A DNA stretch of 64,000 bases from Bacillus sp. SA1-12 (GTDB taxonomy: Bacteria > Bacillota > Bacilli > Bacillales > Bacillaceae). The position numbers and the translations under genes are program-made. Shown piece by piece: positions 25,586-34,348 of the stretch. Position 1 is the stretch's first letter. Every line of letters begins with the position of its first letter. The notes under the pieces were generated by a model. The model searched no databases, was not told the DNA's origin, and saw nothing but the letters and a program-made list of their open reading frames with translations. The DNA lies in contig NZ_LATZ01000120.1 in the NCBI RefSeq assembly GCF_000981385.1, positions 310,001 through 374,000 of the forward strand, in the 5' to 3' direction.

Positions 25586-27443
25586 CTTTATTTCCTCCCC
25601 ATGTCATAAAAATAGTTGGTTCTATGGTTGATGAACCAATCGTTGATTGTTGGATCGAGATTAATGCTTCAGCCTGCTGGCCAAAACGTTGTTCTCCAAT
25701 AGTTACGTCAACAGCAATTCGTTCTCTATAACCAACTGCTTCCTTTGGTACAGTAATGGTTGTTTTATATAGGATGGCTTGCCTGCTAGGCACAAAGGCA
25801 ATACATTCACTTGTCTCTATTATCCAGCCTTTAGGTGCAAACATTTTCGCTTTAACTTCTTTTTCCTCGTTAAAGGGATTTTTTATTTCTACCTCTATTG
25901 TAAAACTTTCCCCTTGATTGACAGTCAGCTGGTATGGTTGAATAATTGCTGCAAATCCATCAGCGCCAAAATCGATTTCCTCTAAAGGAAGCAGCTCACG
26001 ATGTATCTTTTCTAGTAGTCTGCCTTTCTCAACAATCTGGTTTAAATAATTTTCTGTTACGGAGATTGGATCCCAATGTCCTGAAAGAAGGAGATCCGGT
26101 TTAATCGTTTTATAGAGTTCAGCGCTATCAACATAGTCCCATATACGAAATTTGTTATGGTAAACATAGTTAGCGTCTTCATTTCCTTGATATTGATCAC
26201 CAATTGCGATAACCCGTTTTCCATCCACTTCAAATTCGATCGCCGCTGCATATAGGGTATGTCCTGCTTGTTGATACAAGGTGAGATCATATTCTTCCCA
26301 TCTTACTTTTTGTTTCAGTGGCAAAATGCGGTCAATAGATATAGGGTCATACCATATACATGGCAGATCATATGTTTTAGGATGTTTTAAAATATCGGCA
26401 AAGTTTTCAGGGCACCATATTTCTGTTCCTTCAACATCCCTTAGAAGGTTCAGTCCTGCGACATGATCATCATGATAATGAGTTGGAATGACAACATCAA
26501 TTTTATCTATTTCATATTGTTTCTTTAAGGTTGAAATGGTATAAAGCCATGGCCGACGTGAAGTCCTGTCAGAGCCTGCAGCAATTCCTCCAATAAAGTC
26601 ATAGCCAAAATCAAGGAATAACGCCTTCCTGCTTTTTGAGATCAGCACATAGGAGTTTGCCATACTTGTTCGATTCATTAATAGATTCTCAGTGATCCGT
26701 TTATATGGTTCCTCTCTTAGTTGAAACAATCTTGGATTTTGCTTGCGTTGTTTCATTAGATTTGTAAAGCGGTCTACTAAAAGATTAATCGATTCTATTG
26801 GTTGATCCATCATTTCTCCGTGTGACGGGAGTAAAATATCTGGTTTTCTGTCTTTGAGATCCAAAAGCGAAAGAATACTTAAAGCAATTCCTTCGCCCCC
26901 GTTATAGGACCATTGTGTTGCTGATAAAGACCAAACCTTTCCAGGAGCGTAAATCAAATCCCCTGTAAAAGCAGTTCTTGTGTTATCAATTTCTGCGAAT
27001 ATGGAGATAGACCCAGTTGTGTGGCCCGGTGTAGGCACAATCGTAAAATGATTTCCATTAAGCATAATTGTTTCATAGTCTTTTAACGTTTTATGAACAG
27101 GCACTGATTTGAAGAGGGAAAAGCGATCCTGCCTCATGTTATAGTTATTGTCGATTGTCCTCGCCTTCCAATGCTCATCGACATGCTGAAATAAATCCTG
27201 TTCTGTATGAGGGACCCGAATTCGAATTCCTTTCCTCGCTGCAAGCTCAAGTCCTTGTGCTTGATCGCGATGATGATGGGTCATAAAAATATCTGTTACT
27301 TCTTCTATCCCGATTGATGGCAATTCAACAAGTACATCTCCACTGCCAAAATCGATAAGGATGGCTTTTTTTCTGGTTTTTATGACGTAGACGTTACAAG
27401 TATCCTTATAGACATAAAGATTAGGAGAGATTTGTCTCATCAT
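25578..27443 (-). CDS. Tandem metallo-beta-lactamase-fold protein with C-terminal beta domain
   Basis: A 621-residue cytoplasmic protein holding two MBL-fold domains in one chain. Domain 1 (about 1-225) has THHHRDQ (H56, H58, D60, with Gln in place of the usual His), GHTTGS (H141), TGDLI (D162) and PSHG (H208). Domain 2 (about 255-475) has a complete set: THYHDDH (322-327), H395, D416 and H456. The last 130 residues look like an Ig-type beta sandwich. MBL enzymes hydrolyse esters, lactones or phosphodiesters. In this operon a sugar-lactone or sugar-ester hydrolase is a reasonable guess, but no close characterised relative comes to mind. Confidence 0.8.
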   Translation of the reverse strand: MMRQISPNLYVYKDTCNVYVIKTRKKAILIDFGSGDVLVELPSIGIEEVTDIFMTHHHRDQAQGLELAARKGIRIRVPHTEQDLFQHVDEHWKARTIDNNYNMRQDRFSLFKSVPVHKTLKDYETIMLNGNHFTIVPTPGHTTGSISIFAEIDNTRTAFTGDLIYAPGKVWSLSATQWSYNGGEGIALSILSLLDLKDRKPDILLPSHGEMMDQPIESINLLVDRFTNLMKQRKQNPRLFQLREEPYKRITENLLMNRTSMANSYVLISKSRKALFLDFGYDFIGGIAAGSDRTSRRPWLYTISTLKKQYEIDKIDVVIPTHYHDDHVAGLNLLRDVEGTEIWCPENFADILKHPKTYDLPCIWYDPISIDRILPLKQKVRWEEYDLTLYQQAGHTLYAAAIEFEVDGKRVIAIGDQYQGNEDANYVYHNKFRIWDYVDSAELYKTIKPDLLLSGHWDPISVTENYLNQIVEKGRLLEKIHRELLPLEEIDFGADGFAAIIQPYQLTVNQGESFTIEVEIKNPFNEEKEVKAKMFAPKGWIIETSECIAFVPSRQAILYKTTITVPKEAVGYRERIAVDVTIGEQRFGQQAEALISIQQSTIGSSTIEPTIFMTWGGNKDD

Positions 27444-27491
27444 TATTATTCACAACCTTTATTTCTGCTGATATAAAATTCCTGATATGGC

Positions 27492-28415
27492 TTATGTAAG
27501 TTGAAATGTTTTCGCTTTATTAGTACTGCCTAAGAAATGTTCGATTTTTTCAATAACTGTTGTTTCTACTGCATTTCTTCCTTTCATTAACTGCTCTTGA
27601 ACGAGAGCTTTACATTCCTGATTTGTCATCCTTTCCTCCCGCCCTAGTGCTTGCAGTAAGGATAGTTCTAAATCAGTAGCGATATTTACCTTGCTGATTC
27701 CGCCATTGGGAATAGCTATTGCCTCTTTCATCATTTCCGCTGGGACGCCGGAACCGCCATGAAGCACTAGGTGTACTGGAGTTAAATGGCGTATGGCTTT
27801 TATACGATCGAGATCTATTTTCGGTTTGCGGACATGATATACACCGTGTGCAGTTCCAACAGAAACGGCTAGTGCGTCACAACCGGTTTCGGTTACAAAT
27901 CTCCATGCCTCTTGTGGATCTGTATAAAGCTCTTCATCTGTATCTGTTTCAACAAAATCTGTCGTCCCTATTTTGCCAAGCTCTGCCTCAACAGAAACTC
28001 CTCTTGTATGAGCAATATCGACGGCTACTTTACTTATTTTGATATTTTCATCAAGTTCTTTCTCTGAAGCGTCAATCATGATCGAGGTGAAACCAGCTTC
28101 TATTGCAGCCTCAATAATGGAAAGCTGCTTTGTATGATCAAGATGAAGGACAACTGGAACAGTGATATTCTCTTCTTCTACCGCATGATAAAACTCTTCT
28201 GCCATTTCCATTGGGGTAATACCATAGCGTACGAGCTCCTTTTCAGAAATTTGAACAATGACAGGTGATTGTGTTTTCTGTCCTGCACGTAAGATTGGAC
28301 GAATCATAGGTGTATACCTTGGTGAAAAGGAACCAATTGCATATCCGTTTATTTCGGCATTTACTAATGCTTCTTTCAATGTAAGAACATTTTTAAGCTT
28401 CATATTCTTTGCCAT
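27492..28415 (-). CDS. Class II ketose-bisphosphate aldolase (FbaA/GatY type)
   Basis: A 307-residue zinc-dependent class II aldolase that splits a ketose 1,6-bisphosphate or ketose 1-phosphate into dihydroxyacetone phosphate and an aldehyde. Catalytic D93 and zinc ligand H94 are in LHLDHT; further ligands lie in GTAHGVYH and LVLHGGSG. The gene has an AAAGGAG ribosome site and sits 22 bases after an FGGY kinase, suggesting that the kinase makes its substrate. Fructose-, tagatose- and less common ketose-phosphates are possible; sequence alone does not decide. Confidence 0.92.
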   Translation of the reverse strand: MAKNMKLKNVLTLKEALVNAEINGYAIGSFSPRYTPMIRPILRAGQKTQSPVIVQISEKELVRYGITPMEMAEEFYHAVEEENITVPVVLHLDHTKQLSIIEAAIEAGFTSIMIDASEKELDENIKISKVAVDIAHTRGVSVEAELGKIGTTDFVETDTDEELYTDPQEAWRFVTETGCDALAVSVGTAHGVYHVRKPKIDLDRIKAIRHLTPVHLVLHGGSGVPAEMMKEAIAIPNGGISKVNIATDLELSLLQALGREERMTNQECKALVQEQLMKGRNAVETTVIEKIEHFLGSTNKAKTFQLT

Positions 28416-28437
28416 TAGAGTAAACTCCTTTAGTGTT

Positions 28438-29958
28438 TTATTTGGTAACGAACTCTGTCATTCTGTGATAGTAATCTCTTAATGAATGTTGAAGCTTCAT
28501 ATATCCATCTTCATAGATTTTGTGATAAACCCGATGTGCTTTTTCGTTTGGGGTAATGAGTGTTTGCTGGTTACGTAAACAAGAAGTAGCTTCGTCTGCG
28601 TTTTGATAGACTTTGCTGCCAATTCCCGCCATCATTGCCGCTCCCAGTAAAGTTGCTTCAGAAAGATGACTTGGAATGGTTAATTTACAGTTGGTAATAT
28701 CTGCTTTTATTTGCAGCCAAACTTTGTTTTTTGTTCCTCCGCCAACAACATTAACTTGGTTAATTGGACTTTTTGTGACCTTTTCTGCCGATCTTTTGAT
28801 CGATTCCATTTCAAAACCAGTCCCTTCCATCATCGCCTTCAATAAATCCTGACGCTGATGGGAGGCATTAACGCCAATAAAAGCAGCTTTTGCATCGGGA
28901 TCTTGGTTTGGCGCACCGCTGCCAGATAAATAAGGATAGTAGAGAATCCCGGTAGGCTCAATATCCGCAAGAGAAGATAAACGAATGATTTCTTCATATG
29001 ACAATGTTTGATCTGATAATTGACTTCTGAACCATTCGATCGAACCCCCAGAGGATGAAATTCCACCCATCCAAAAATAGCTGTTTGGTACGATGTGGGA
29101 TCCAAAAGACAGCCCTGATTCATAGTCATTTTTTGATAAATCTCTTTCTTCTAGTGACCCTACTAACGTTTCAGCAGTGCCTATTGAATCAAAGACAATT
29201 CCAGGTTTAATTGCTCCAACTGCGAGAGAGGCGCATACATGATCATGCCCGGAGATGGCAACAGGAATTCCAAACCCAATCCCAATCCTTTGAAGATCTG
29301 TCAGACTCGTTTCCCCCATAATCGTTCCGCTTGGAAAAGCTTGCGGAAACAACTGATCTGCCAGATCAAAATGGGTAAGCCACTCAAAATCCCAGGCTTT
29401 TTGATCGATTCGAAAAGCAAATGTTCTTGCCGCAAGGGTGTAATCGGTTGCTAGTTTACCTGTTAGTCTATAGGCAATATAGTCTGATGCAGATAACCAA
29501 ACAGCTTTTTTTAACAAACCATCATCTTTTGCTTTTAAGGAAAGAATTTTGGCTAGGCCATATTTGTAGCTAGTATGCAAACCAGTTTTTTGAAATCGGT
29601 AATAAGGGTCATCTTCCTTTTCGATTTGAATTGCTTCTTTTATAGCACACCGACTGAACCATGGAATAAAAGCTGTTTTTGGCCTCCCTGTTTCCCTATC
29701 AAGCAGCAGCCCTGTTTCTGCCATGCTTGTAATGCCAATAACGGAAACCTTCACATTTCGGTTTGACATCACTTCATCCAAACATTCGTAAATCTTTTTC
29801 CATACATCCTCTGGCTGAAAAAATGGGTTTCCTTCCTGATCATAATGTGTCACCATTGGTCGGACAGCGATCTTTATAACTTCTCCATTTTCTTGAAATA
29901 GGCCTGCCTTACAATGTGTTGTGCCTATATCAATCCCTATTATCGCCATTTGCTTCAC
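28438..29958 (-). CDS. FGGY-family carbohydrate kinase
   Basis: A 506-residue sugar kinase of the FGGY family (xylulokinase, gluconokinase, glycerol kinase relatives). The first phosphate loop is IIGIDIGTTHCKAG (residues 6-19); the ISGHDHVCASLAVG segment matches FGGY domain 1 to 2 transition and GGGTKNKVWLQIKADI the C-terminal signature. It starts 4 bases inside the preceding racemase-like gene and is followed by the class II aldolase, so it probably phosphorylates a ketose or polyol that the aldolase then cleaves. Confidence 0.92.
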   Translation of the reverse strand: MKQMAIIGIDIGTTHCKAGLFQENGEVIKIAVRPMVTHYDQEGNPFFQPEDVWKKIYECLDEVMSNRNVKVSVIGITSMAETGLLLDRETGRPKTAFIPWFSRCAIKEAIQIEKEDDPYYRFQKTGLHTSYKYGLAKILSLKAKDDGLLKKAVWLSASDYIAYRLTGKLATDYTLAARTFAFRIDQKAWDFEWLTHFDLADQLFPQAFPSGTIMGETSLTDLQRIGIGFGIPVAISGHDHVCASLAVGAIKPGIVFDSIGTAETLVGSLEERDLSKNDYESGLSFGSHIVPNSYFWMGGISSSGGSIEWFRSQLSDQTLSYEEIIRLSSLADIEPTGILYYPYLSGSGAPNQDPDAKAAFIGVNASHQRQDLLKAMMEGTGFEMESIKRSAEKVTKSPINQVNVVGGGTKNKVWLQIKADITNCKLTIPSHLSEATLLGAAMMAGIGSKVYQNADEATSCLRNQQTLITPNEKAHRVYHKIYEDGYMKLQHSLRDYYHRMTEFVTK

Positions 29959-30620
29959 TTACCTTCTTCTAATGCTTGTTTAACCCGCTCCATTCCTAGC
30001 TCGGGACTAGTCAAAAATTTGGTTTGCATTTGTTTTGGAAATTTGCCAAGTACTCTAGCCATTGATGCTTGTGCTAAAACGACAAGATCTGACCGATAAG
30101 CAAGGTCAGACAGCATATTGGCAAGCAGGTCATCATGACCAGCTTTGTCTCCTTTGATTAGGCGCTGATATGCCTCTTCTACAAGTACTGGCTCAAAAAT
30201 AACTTGAGTTGAAAACTTTTCCGCTTTTTCTTTTAGAAGTCTTATTGTTGGATTTAAAGTTGTTGCAAGAGTTGCAGCCACACCTATTCGTTTCCCGCGG
30301 ATTATCGCTTCTTCCGCCATGGCGTCATCGATTCGGATAACCGGGATCGAGACTTTTTCCCTTGCTAGAGGAACAATTTCACCAACTGATGAACATGCGT
30401 TTAAAATGATATCAGCACCCAATGCTTCTGCGTTTTTTGTGTATTGAATCAGCCTTTCCTGCACTTCTTCAAGTTTTCCGCCATTTTGACCTAACTGCGG
30501 CAAAATTGAATCATCGACAAAATTGATGACGCGATGAGCTGGCAGATGCTTAGCTGCCAAGTCTTTTAGAGGTTCGACTGTAACATGGGTGGTATGAATA
30601 ATCGCTAGTGTTTTCCCCAC
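29955..30620 (-). CDS. Aspartate/glutamate racemase-family protein
   Basis: A 221-residue protein of the Asp/Glu/hydantoin racemase superfamily. These cofactor-independent enzymes usually use two cysteines. The first is C76 in LNACSSVGE; at the second position this protein reads LAQASMARV, so the second Cys is replaced by Ala or Ser. Members with one Cys include decarboxylases and isomerases. Located between the importer and the FGGY kinase, it likely acts on a sugar acid or similar small molecule; isomerisation of an acid sugar is inference. A 4-base overlap couples it to the kinase gene. Confidence 0.8.
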   Translation of the reverse strand: MGKTLAIIHTTHVTVEPLKDLAAKHLPAHRVINFVDDSILPQLGQNGGKLEEVQERLIQYTKNAEALGADIILNACSSVGEIVPLAREKVSIPVIRIDDAMAEEAIIRGKRIGVAATLATTLNPTIRLLKEKAEKFSTQVIFEPVLVEEAYQRLIKGDKAGHDDLLANMLSDLAYRSDLVVLAQASMARVLGKFPKQMQTKFLTSPELGMERVKQALEEGK

Positions 30621-30679
30621 CTATTTCACTCCCTTTCCGCTATTTTTACTAACGAGGTGATAAACTTGAGGCCATCGCT

Positions 30680-31552
30680 TTATCCCTTTGAACCAGCAGT
30701 TAAATTCATGCCTTCAATAAAGTATCTTTGAAAAATAAAGAACAAGATGATGACTGGGAGTAAAACCAACAGTGAACCAGCCATTAAATAATTCCATTGG
30801 GTAGCCAGCTGTCCTTTAAATACTTGCAGGCCTATTTGCAAGGTATAAAGTGATTCATCATTTACATAAAGTAAAGGTCCTAAAAAGTCATTCCAGGCTC
30901 CGTTAAATGAGAAAATCGCAACTGTAGCAACCGCAGGTTTTGCTAATGGGATCATAATTTTCCCCCAAATATAAAAGTGGTTGGCCCCGTCAATTTTTGC
31001 TGCTTCAATTAACTCATTTGGGATGGTTAAATAAAATTGCCGGATCAGGAAGATATTGAACGCGCTTCCGAAAAACGACGGAATAATCAGCGGTAAATAC
31101 GTATTTAACCAACCTAATTTCGAAAATATAACATAATGCGGGATCATGGTGACAAATCCCGGAATCATCATTGTGGCTAATACGACGGCAAATAAGAAAT
31201 TTCGGCCTTTAAACCGGATTTTAGCAAAGCCGTATGCAATAAAAGAGTTTGCTACTACATTGCCTAAGACAACAAAAACAGTAATGAACAGCGTGTTAAA
31301 CAAATACCGTGTAAATGGGGCAGCTTTCCACGTTTCAAGATAATTTTCCCAATGCCATTCTTTTGGAATAAATGTTGGAGGATATTGCATAATTTCTCCC
31401 ATGTGTTTAATCGAAGTGGCAAACATCCACCAGACAGGTGTCAAAATCAGCAAGCTGCCCGTCAGGAGAATAATGGTGACGATGGTTTGGGATATTCGTT
31501 TCTTTACCTTCACACTTTGAAAATACGCTTTTTCTTGTACAGAGGCACTCAT
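30680..31552 (-). CDS. Carbohydrate ABC transporter permease (MalG type)
   Basis: A 290-residue inner-membrane permease with six predicted helices and the EAA loop EAAKIDGANHFYIWGKIMIP that contacts the ATPase. It overlaps its MalF-type partner by 4 bases. No ATPase gene is in the operon; Bacillus importers of this class commonly share the MsmX ATPase, so that is the probable partner (established for several such systems, inferred here). Confidence 0.94.
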   Translation of the reverse strand: MSASVQEKAYFQSVKVKKRISQTIVTIILLTGSLLILTPVWWMFATSIKHMGEIMQYPPTFIPKEWHWENYLETWKAAPFTRYLFNTLFITVFVVLGNVVANSFIAYGFAKIRFKGRNFLFAVVLATMMIPGFVTMIPHYVIFSKLGWLNTYLPLIIPSFFGSAFNIFLIRQFYLTIPNELIEAAKIDGANHFYIWGKIMIPLAKPAVATVAIFSFNGAWNDFLGPLLYVNDESLYTLQIGLQVFKGQLATQWNYLMAGSLLVLLPVIILFFIFQRYFIEGMNLTAGSKG

Positions 31553-32502
31553 TTATGGTCTTCTCCTTCATAGTGCACCCATTTTGGAGCAAGTTTTAAA
31601 TTGATTACGGTTAAGATTAAAATGATGATAAACAAAATCCATGACATCGCCATAGCATAACCCATATCAAAAACTTCAAAGGCTTTATTCCACATATGTA
31701 AATTAAAGAAAACCATTGAATTAGCAGGACCGCCATTTCCACTTTCACTCATAACATAGGCTTCTTGGAAAACTTGAAAGCCCCCTATTAAACTTGTTAC
31801 AACATCAAAGAAAATGACCGGGGTAATCATTGGTAAGGTGATATGTCTGAATCGTTTAAATGCAGTTGCACCATCGATTTCTGCAGCCTCATAAAGGGAT
31901 TTTGATACACCTTGCAAGCTTGCGAGATATAAAAGCATTCCTCCGCCAAGACTCCAAAGCTTCATAAAAATCAAAGAAGGCTTAGTCCAATTAGGGTCAA
32001 ATAACCATGCTGGCCCGGTAATGCCAACCCAAGATAGGAAGGTATTAATTAGACCGGTGTTCGGACTTAATAATTGCATCCAAAGCAAATAAACACCAAC
32101 ACCTGATAAAACAGCAGGCAAATAGAAAATGGTTCGATAAAATCTCATGCCAGGCACACCTTGATTTAGTAAGACCGCTAAAAGGACGGCACCAGCTGTT
32201 GTGATGGGAACAGATATCACAACATAATAGAGGGTATTTCCTAAAGAGATCCAAAACAGATCGTCATTGGTAAACATTCTGATATAATTACTTACACCGA
32301 TAAAATCCATTCTTGAAGTGACATCATAGTTTGTAAAGCTTGCATATAAAGAAAACAACATTGGACCAGCTGTTAATATTAGAAAGCCTAACACCCAAGG
32401 AGCAACAAAGATATATCCTTGTAAACTTTCCTTTTTTTTCATGGTCATTACTTTTCTTTTTTTGATTTTCACTCTTCTTTCAGTCGAAGCCTGGGTTTGC
32501 AT
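31549..32502 (-). CDS. Carbohydrate ABC transporter permease (MalF type)
   Basis: A 317-residue sugar ABC permease with a basic N-terminal tail, six predicted helices and the EAA loop EAAEIDGATAFKRFRHITLP. It follows the binding-protein gene by 71 bases, with a hairpin in the gap, and overlaps the MalG-type gene. Together with the binding protein it would import an oligosaccharide, probably a mannoside given the downstream GH38 gene. Confidence 0.94.
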   Translation of the reverse strand: MQTQASTERRVKIKKRKVMTMKKKESLQGYIFVAPWVLGFLILTAGPMLFSLYASFTNYDVTSRMDFIGVSNYIRMFTNDDLFWISLGNTLYYVVISVPITTAGAVLLAVLLNQGVPGMRFYRTIFYLPAVLSGVGVYLLWMQLLSPNTGLINTFLSWVGITGPAWLFDPNWTKPSLIFMKLWSLGGGMLLYLASLQGVSKSLYEAAEIDGATAFKRFRHITLPMITPVIFFDVVTSLIGGFQVFQEAYVMSESGNGGPANSMVFFNLHMWNKAFEVFDMGYAMAMSWILFIIILILTVINLKLAPKWVHYEGEDHK

Positions 32503-32540
32503 GTTTTAAGGTTCCCCCTTTTCCAAAGATGAAGTAATCA

Positions 32541-32562
32541 GGGAGCGAAACATCTCACTCCC
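32541..32562 (-). other. Intercistronic hairpin after the binding-protein gene
   Basis: GGGAGcGA and TCaCTCCC arms with a 6-base loop lie between the solute-binding protein and permease genes. Hairpins in this position often give more binding protein than permease by stabilising the upstream message. No U tract is present. Confidence 0.45.
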
Positions 32563-32573
32563 ATGAACTTCGA

Positions 32574-33914
32574 TTATTTTGTGCTTTCAACCAACTGCTC
32601 AACTGCTTTTTGGGCATCCTTCAAAGCATCTTTTGGTGTTTTTTCACCTAGTAATGCTTTATCCAGCTCCGGGTTAATGCTGTTCAGGTAATCCGGGGCC
32701 TCCAGAGGTGTAGGTGTTAAAATCGTATGTTCCATATTGTCAATGGCAGTTTGGTAAACCATCTTACCGTCTTCCTTAAGCTCAGAGCTTTTTGCTGCAT
32801 TTTCTGATGCTTCAATGTTAGCAACATTATCAAAGTTCTTAACAGCCCAATATTCTTGTGCTTTAGGTCCTGTTAAATATTTAATAAACTCCCATGAGGC
32901 TTCAGGATTTTTTGCTCCATACGGTACTTCAGCAACGAAGCCTCCTCCCCATACTTTTTGGCCATTTCCTGGTTCCATTTCAGGCATTGGCGCAACACCG
33001 AATTTCATACCATTTCCAAAGTCGCGAATTTTTGTATAAGCATCAGTTGGCGTTGTTACAACCATTCCGATTTTACCGGAAATAAATGGATCCGCTTGGT
33101 TTTCGCCAAATTCTGCTTTAAATCCGTTAATGACTTCTTCACCATACATTTGTTCTAAATCATACACCCACTGCAGAGCATCAACCGCTTTTTCATCATT
33201 TACGACCGGCTTACCGGCTTCATAGTCCCAGTAGCCATTTCCTGTTGCGTTGAGCATCCAAATATCCGGCCCAATTTTATGTCTCGGTAAAAACCCGATT
33301 CGCGTAAAACGTTTTCCGGCTTTTTGGTCGATTTTTTTCGCAAACTCTTTTACTTCCTTCCACGTTTTAGGTGGTTGCTCTGGATCTAAGCCTGCTTCTT
33401 TAAACAATTCCTTGTTCCAGAATAATAATCGAGTGTCTGTATTAAAAGGTAAGGCATATGGGACGCCTTCATGTGTGACAGCATTCCAAAGCTCAGGATA
33501 GAATTGATCTTTTATGCTGGTATCTTGTTCAAAGAATGTACCTAAGCTCTCATTTTGCTTCTTTTCTGCACGTTGTCTTACTGTGTTAATATCATTGATG
33601 ATGACATCTGGAGGATTGCCTGCTGCTACTGCAGCCAATTCCTTCGTCCAAATATCTCCCCAAGGCAGATATGTATGTTTGACGTGAATCTTATCCTGTG
33701 AATTATTAAAGTCTTCAATTATTTTTTCAATAATTGGTCTGCGAGTTTCAGAGCCCCAGAAGGTCCAGAAATCCAACTCAATTTTCCCTTCGCTGCTCGT
33801 TTCATTTGTTTCTTCTTTTGAAGCCTCTTTGTTACCAGAACATCCTGATAGGAACGTTCCCAAAAAAATCGCAAAAATCAAAAGCAATGTTACAGATCTT
33901 TTGTAACTGTTCAT
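32574..33914 (-). CDS. Extracellular sugar-binding lipoprotein of an ABC importer
   Basis: A 446-residue family 1 solute-binding protein. The signal peptide ends at lipobox LSGC, so Cys25 is lipidated and the protein is tethered outside the membrane. IELDFWTFWG and the PDVIINDINT and WGGGFVAEVPYG segments are typical of sugar-binding proteins of the MalE/UgpB class. It is the first gene of the long operon, with a roughly 185-base leader from a CcpA-controlled promoter at 34107-34135. The ligand is unknown, but the downstream genes point to an alpha-mannoside-containing oligosaccharide. Confidence 0.94.
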   Translation of the reverse strand: MNSYKRSVTLLLIFAIFLGTFLSGCSGNKEASKEETNETSSEGKIELDFWTFWGSETRRPIIEKIIEDFNNSQDKIHVKHTYLPWGDIWTKELAAVAAGNPPDVIINDINTVRQRAEKKQNESLGTFFEQDTSIKDQFYPELWNAVTHEGVPYALPFNTDTRLLFWNKELFKEAGLDPEQPPKTWKEVKEFAKKIDQKAGKRFTRIGFLPRHKIGPDIWMLNATGNGYWDYEAGKPVVNDEKAVDALQWVYDLEQMYGEEVINGFKAEFGENQADPFISGKIGMVVTTPTDAYTKIRDFGNGMKFGVAPMPEMEPGNGQKVWGGGFVAEVPYGAKNPEASWEFIKYLTGPKAQEYWAVKNFDNVANIEASENAAKSSELKEDGKMVYQTAIDNMEHTILTPTPLEAPDYLNSINPELDKALLGEKTPKDALKDAQKAVEQLVESTK

Positions 33915-34106
33915 CCTTTTTCCCCCTTTTTAATTCGGAATTTACATCATTCAAAAACTCACAATCTCGGTAATGAGCTTAGTAGAATAGTATTGACATT
34001 GTTAGGTTGAATTCTTGTGAGATTATGCAGCATATTCTTCAGCTAGGTGCAGTTGGTTTGTTGTTGAGTGTTTACTGAATTCGTGAGGTTTTGTTGACTT
34101 GCCTTT

Positions 34107-34135
34107 ATTATCTGTGTATACGCTTTCAATGTCAA
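34107..34135 (-). promoter_or_regulatory. Sigma-A promoter with CcpA cre site in its spacer
   Basis: On the minus strand TTGACA (34135-34130), a 17-base spacer and GATAAT (34112-34107) form a near-consensus promoter. The spacer holds TTGAAAGCGTATACA (34129-34115), which fits the cre consensus WTGNAANCGNWNNCW at every defined position. CcpA bound here would block RNA polymerase, so the 14-gene operon should be shut off by glucose. The remainder of the 33915-34348 spacer shows no riboswitch or other gene that I can recognise. Confidence 0.85.
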
Positions 34136-34348
34136 CAATATTTTGAATTTTTTTACCTGAAAAAATGCGATAAATTTTTGTGTTACGTAATACCTATTTA
34201 GTAGTTTAAAGAAAAAACAGCTAGGTTTACGACTAATTATTCAATCAAGACAAGAAGATCCCACTACTAGCATTCTGAAATCAACAAAACTCCACACAAT
34301 CCTTAACAATGACTTTTTACCTTTCCTTGTCTCTCTTTAATATGATAT

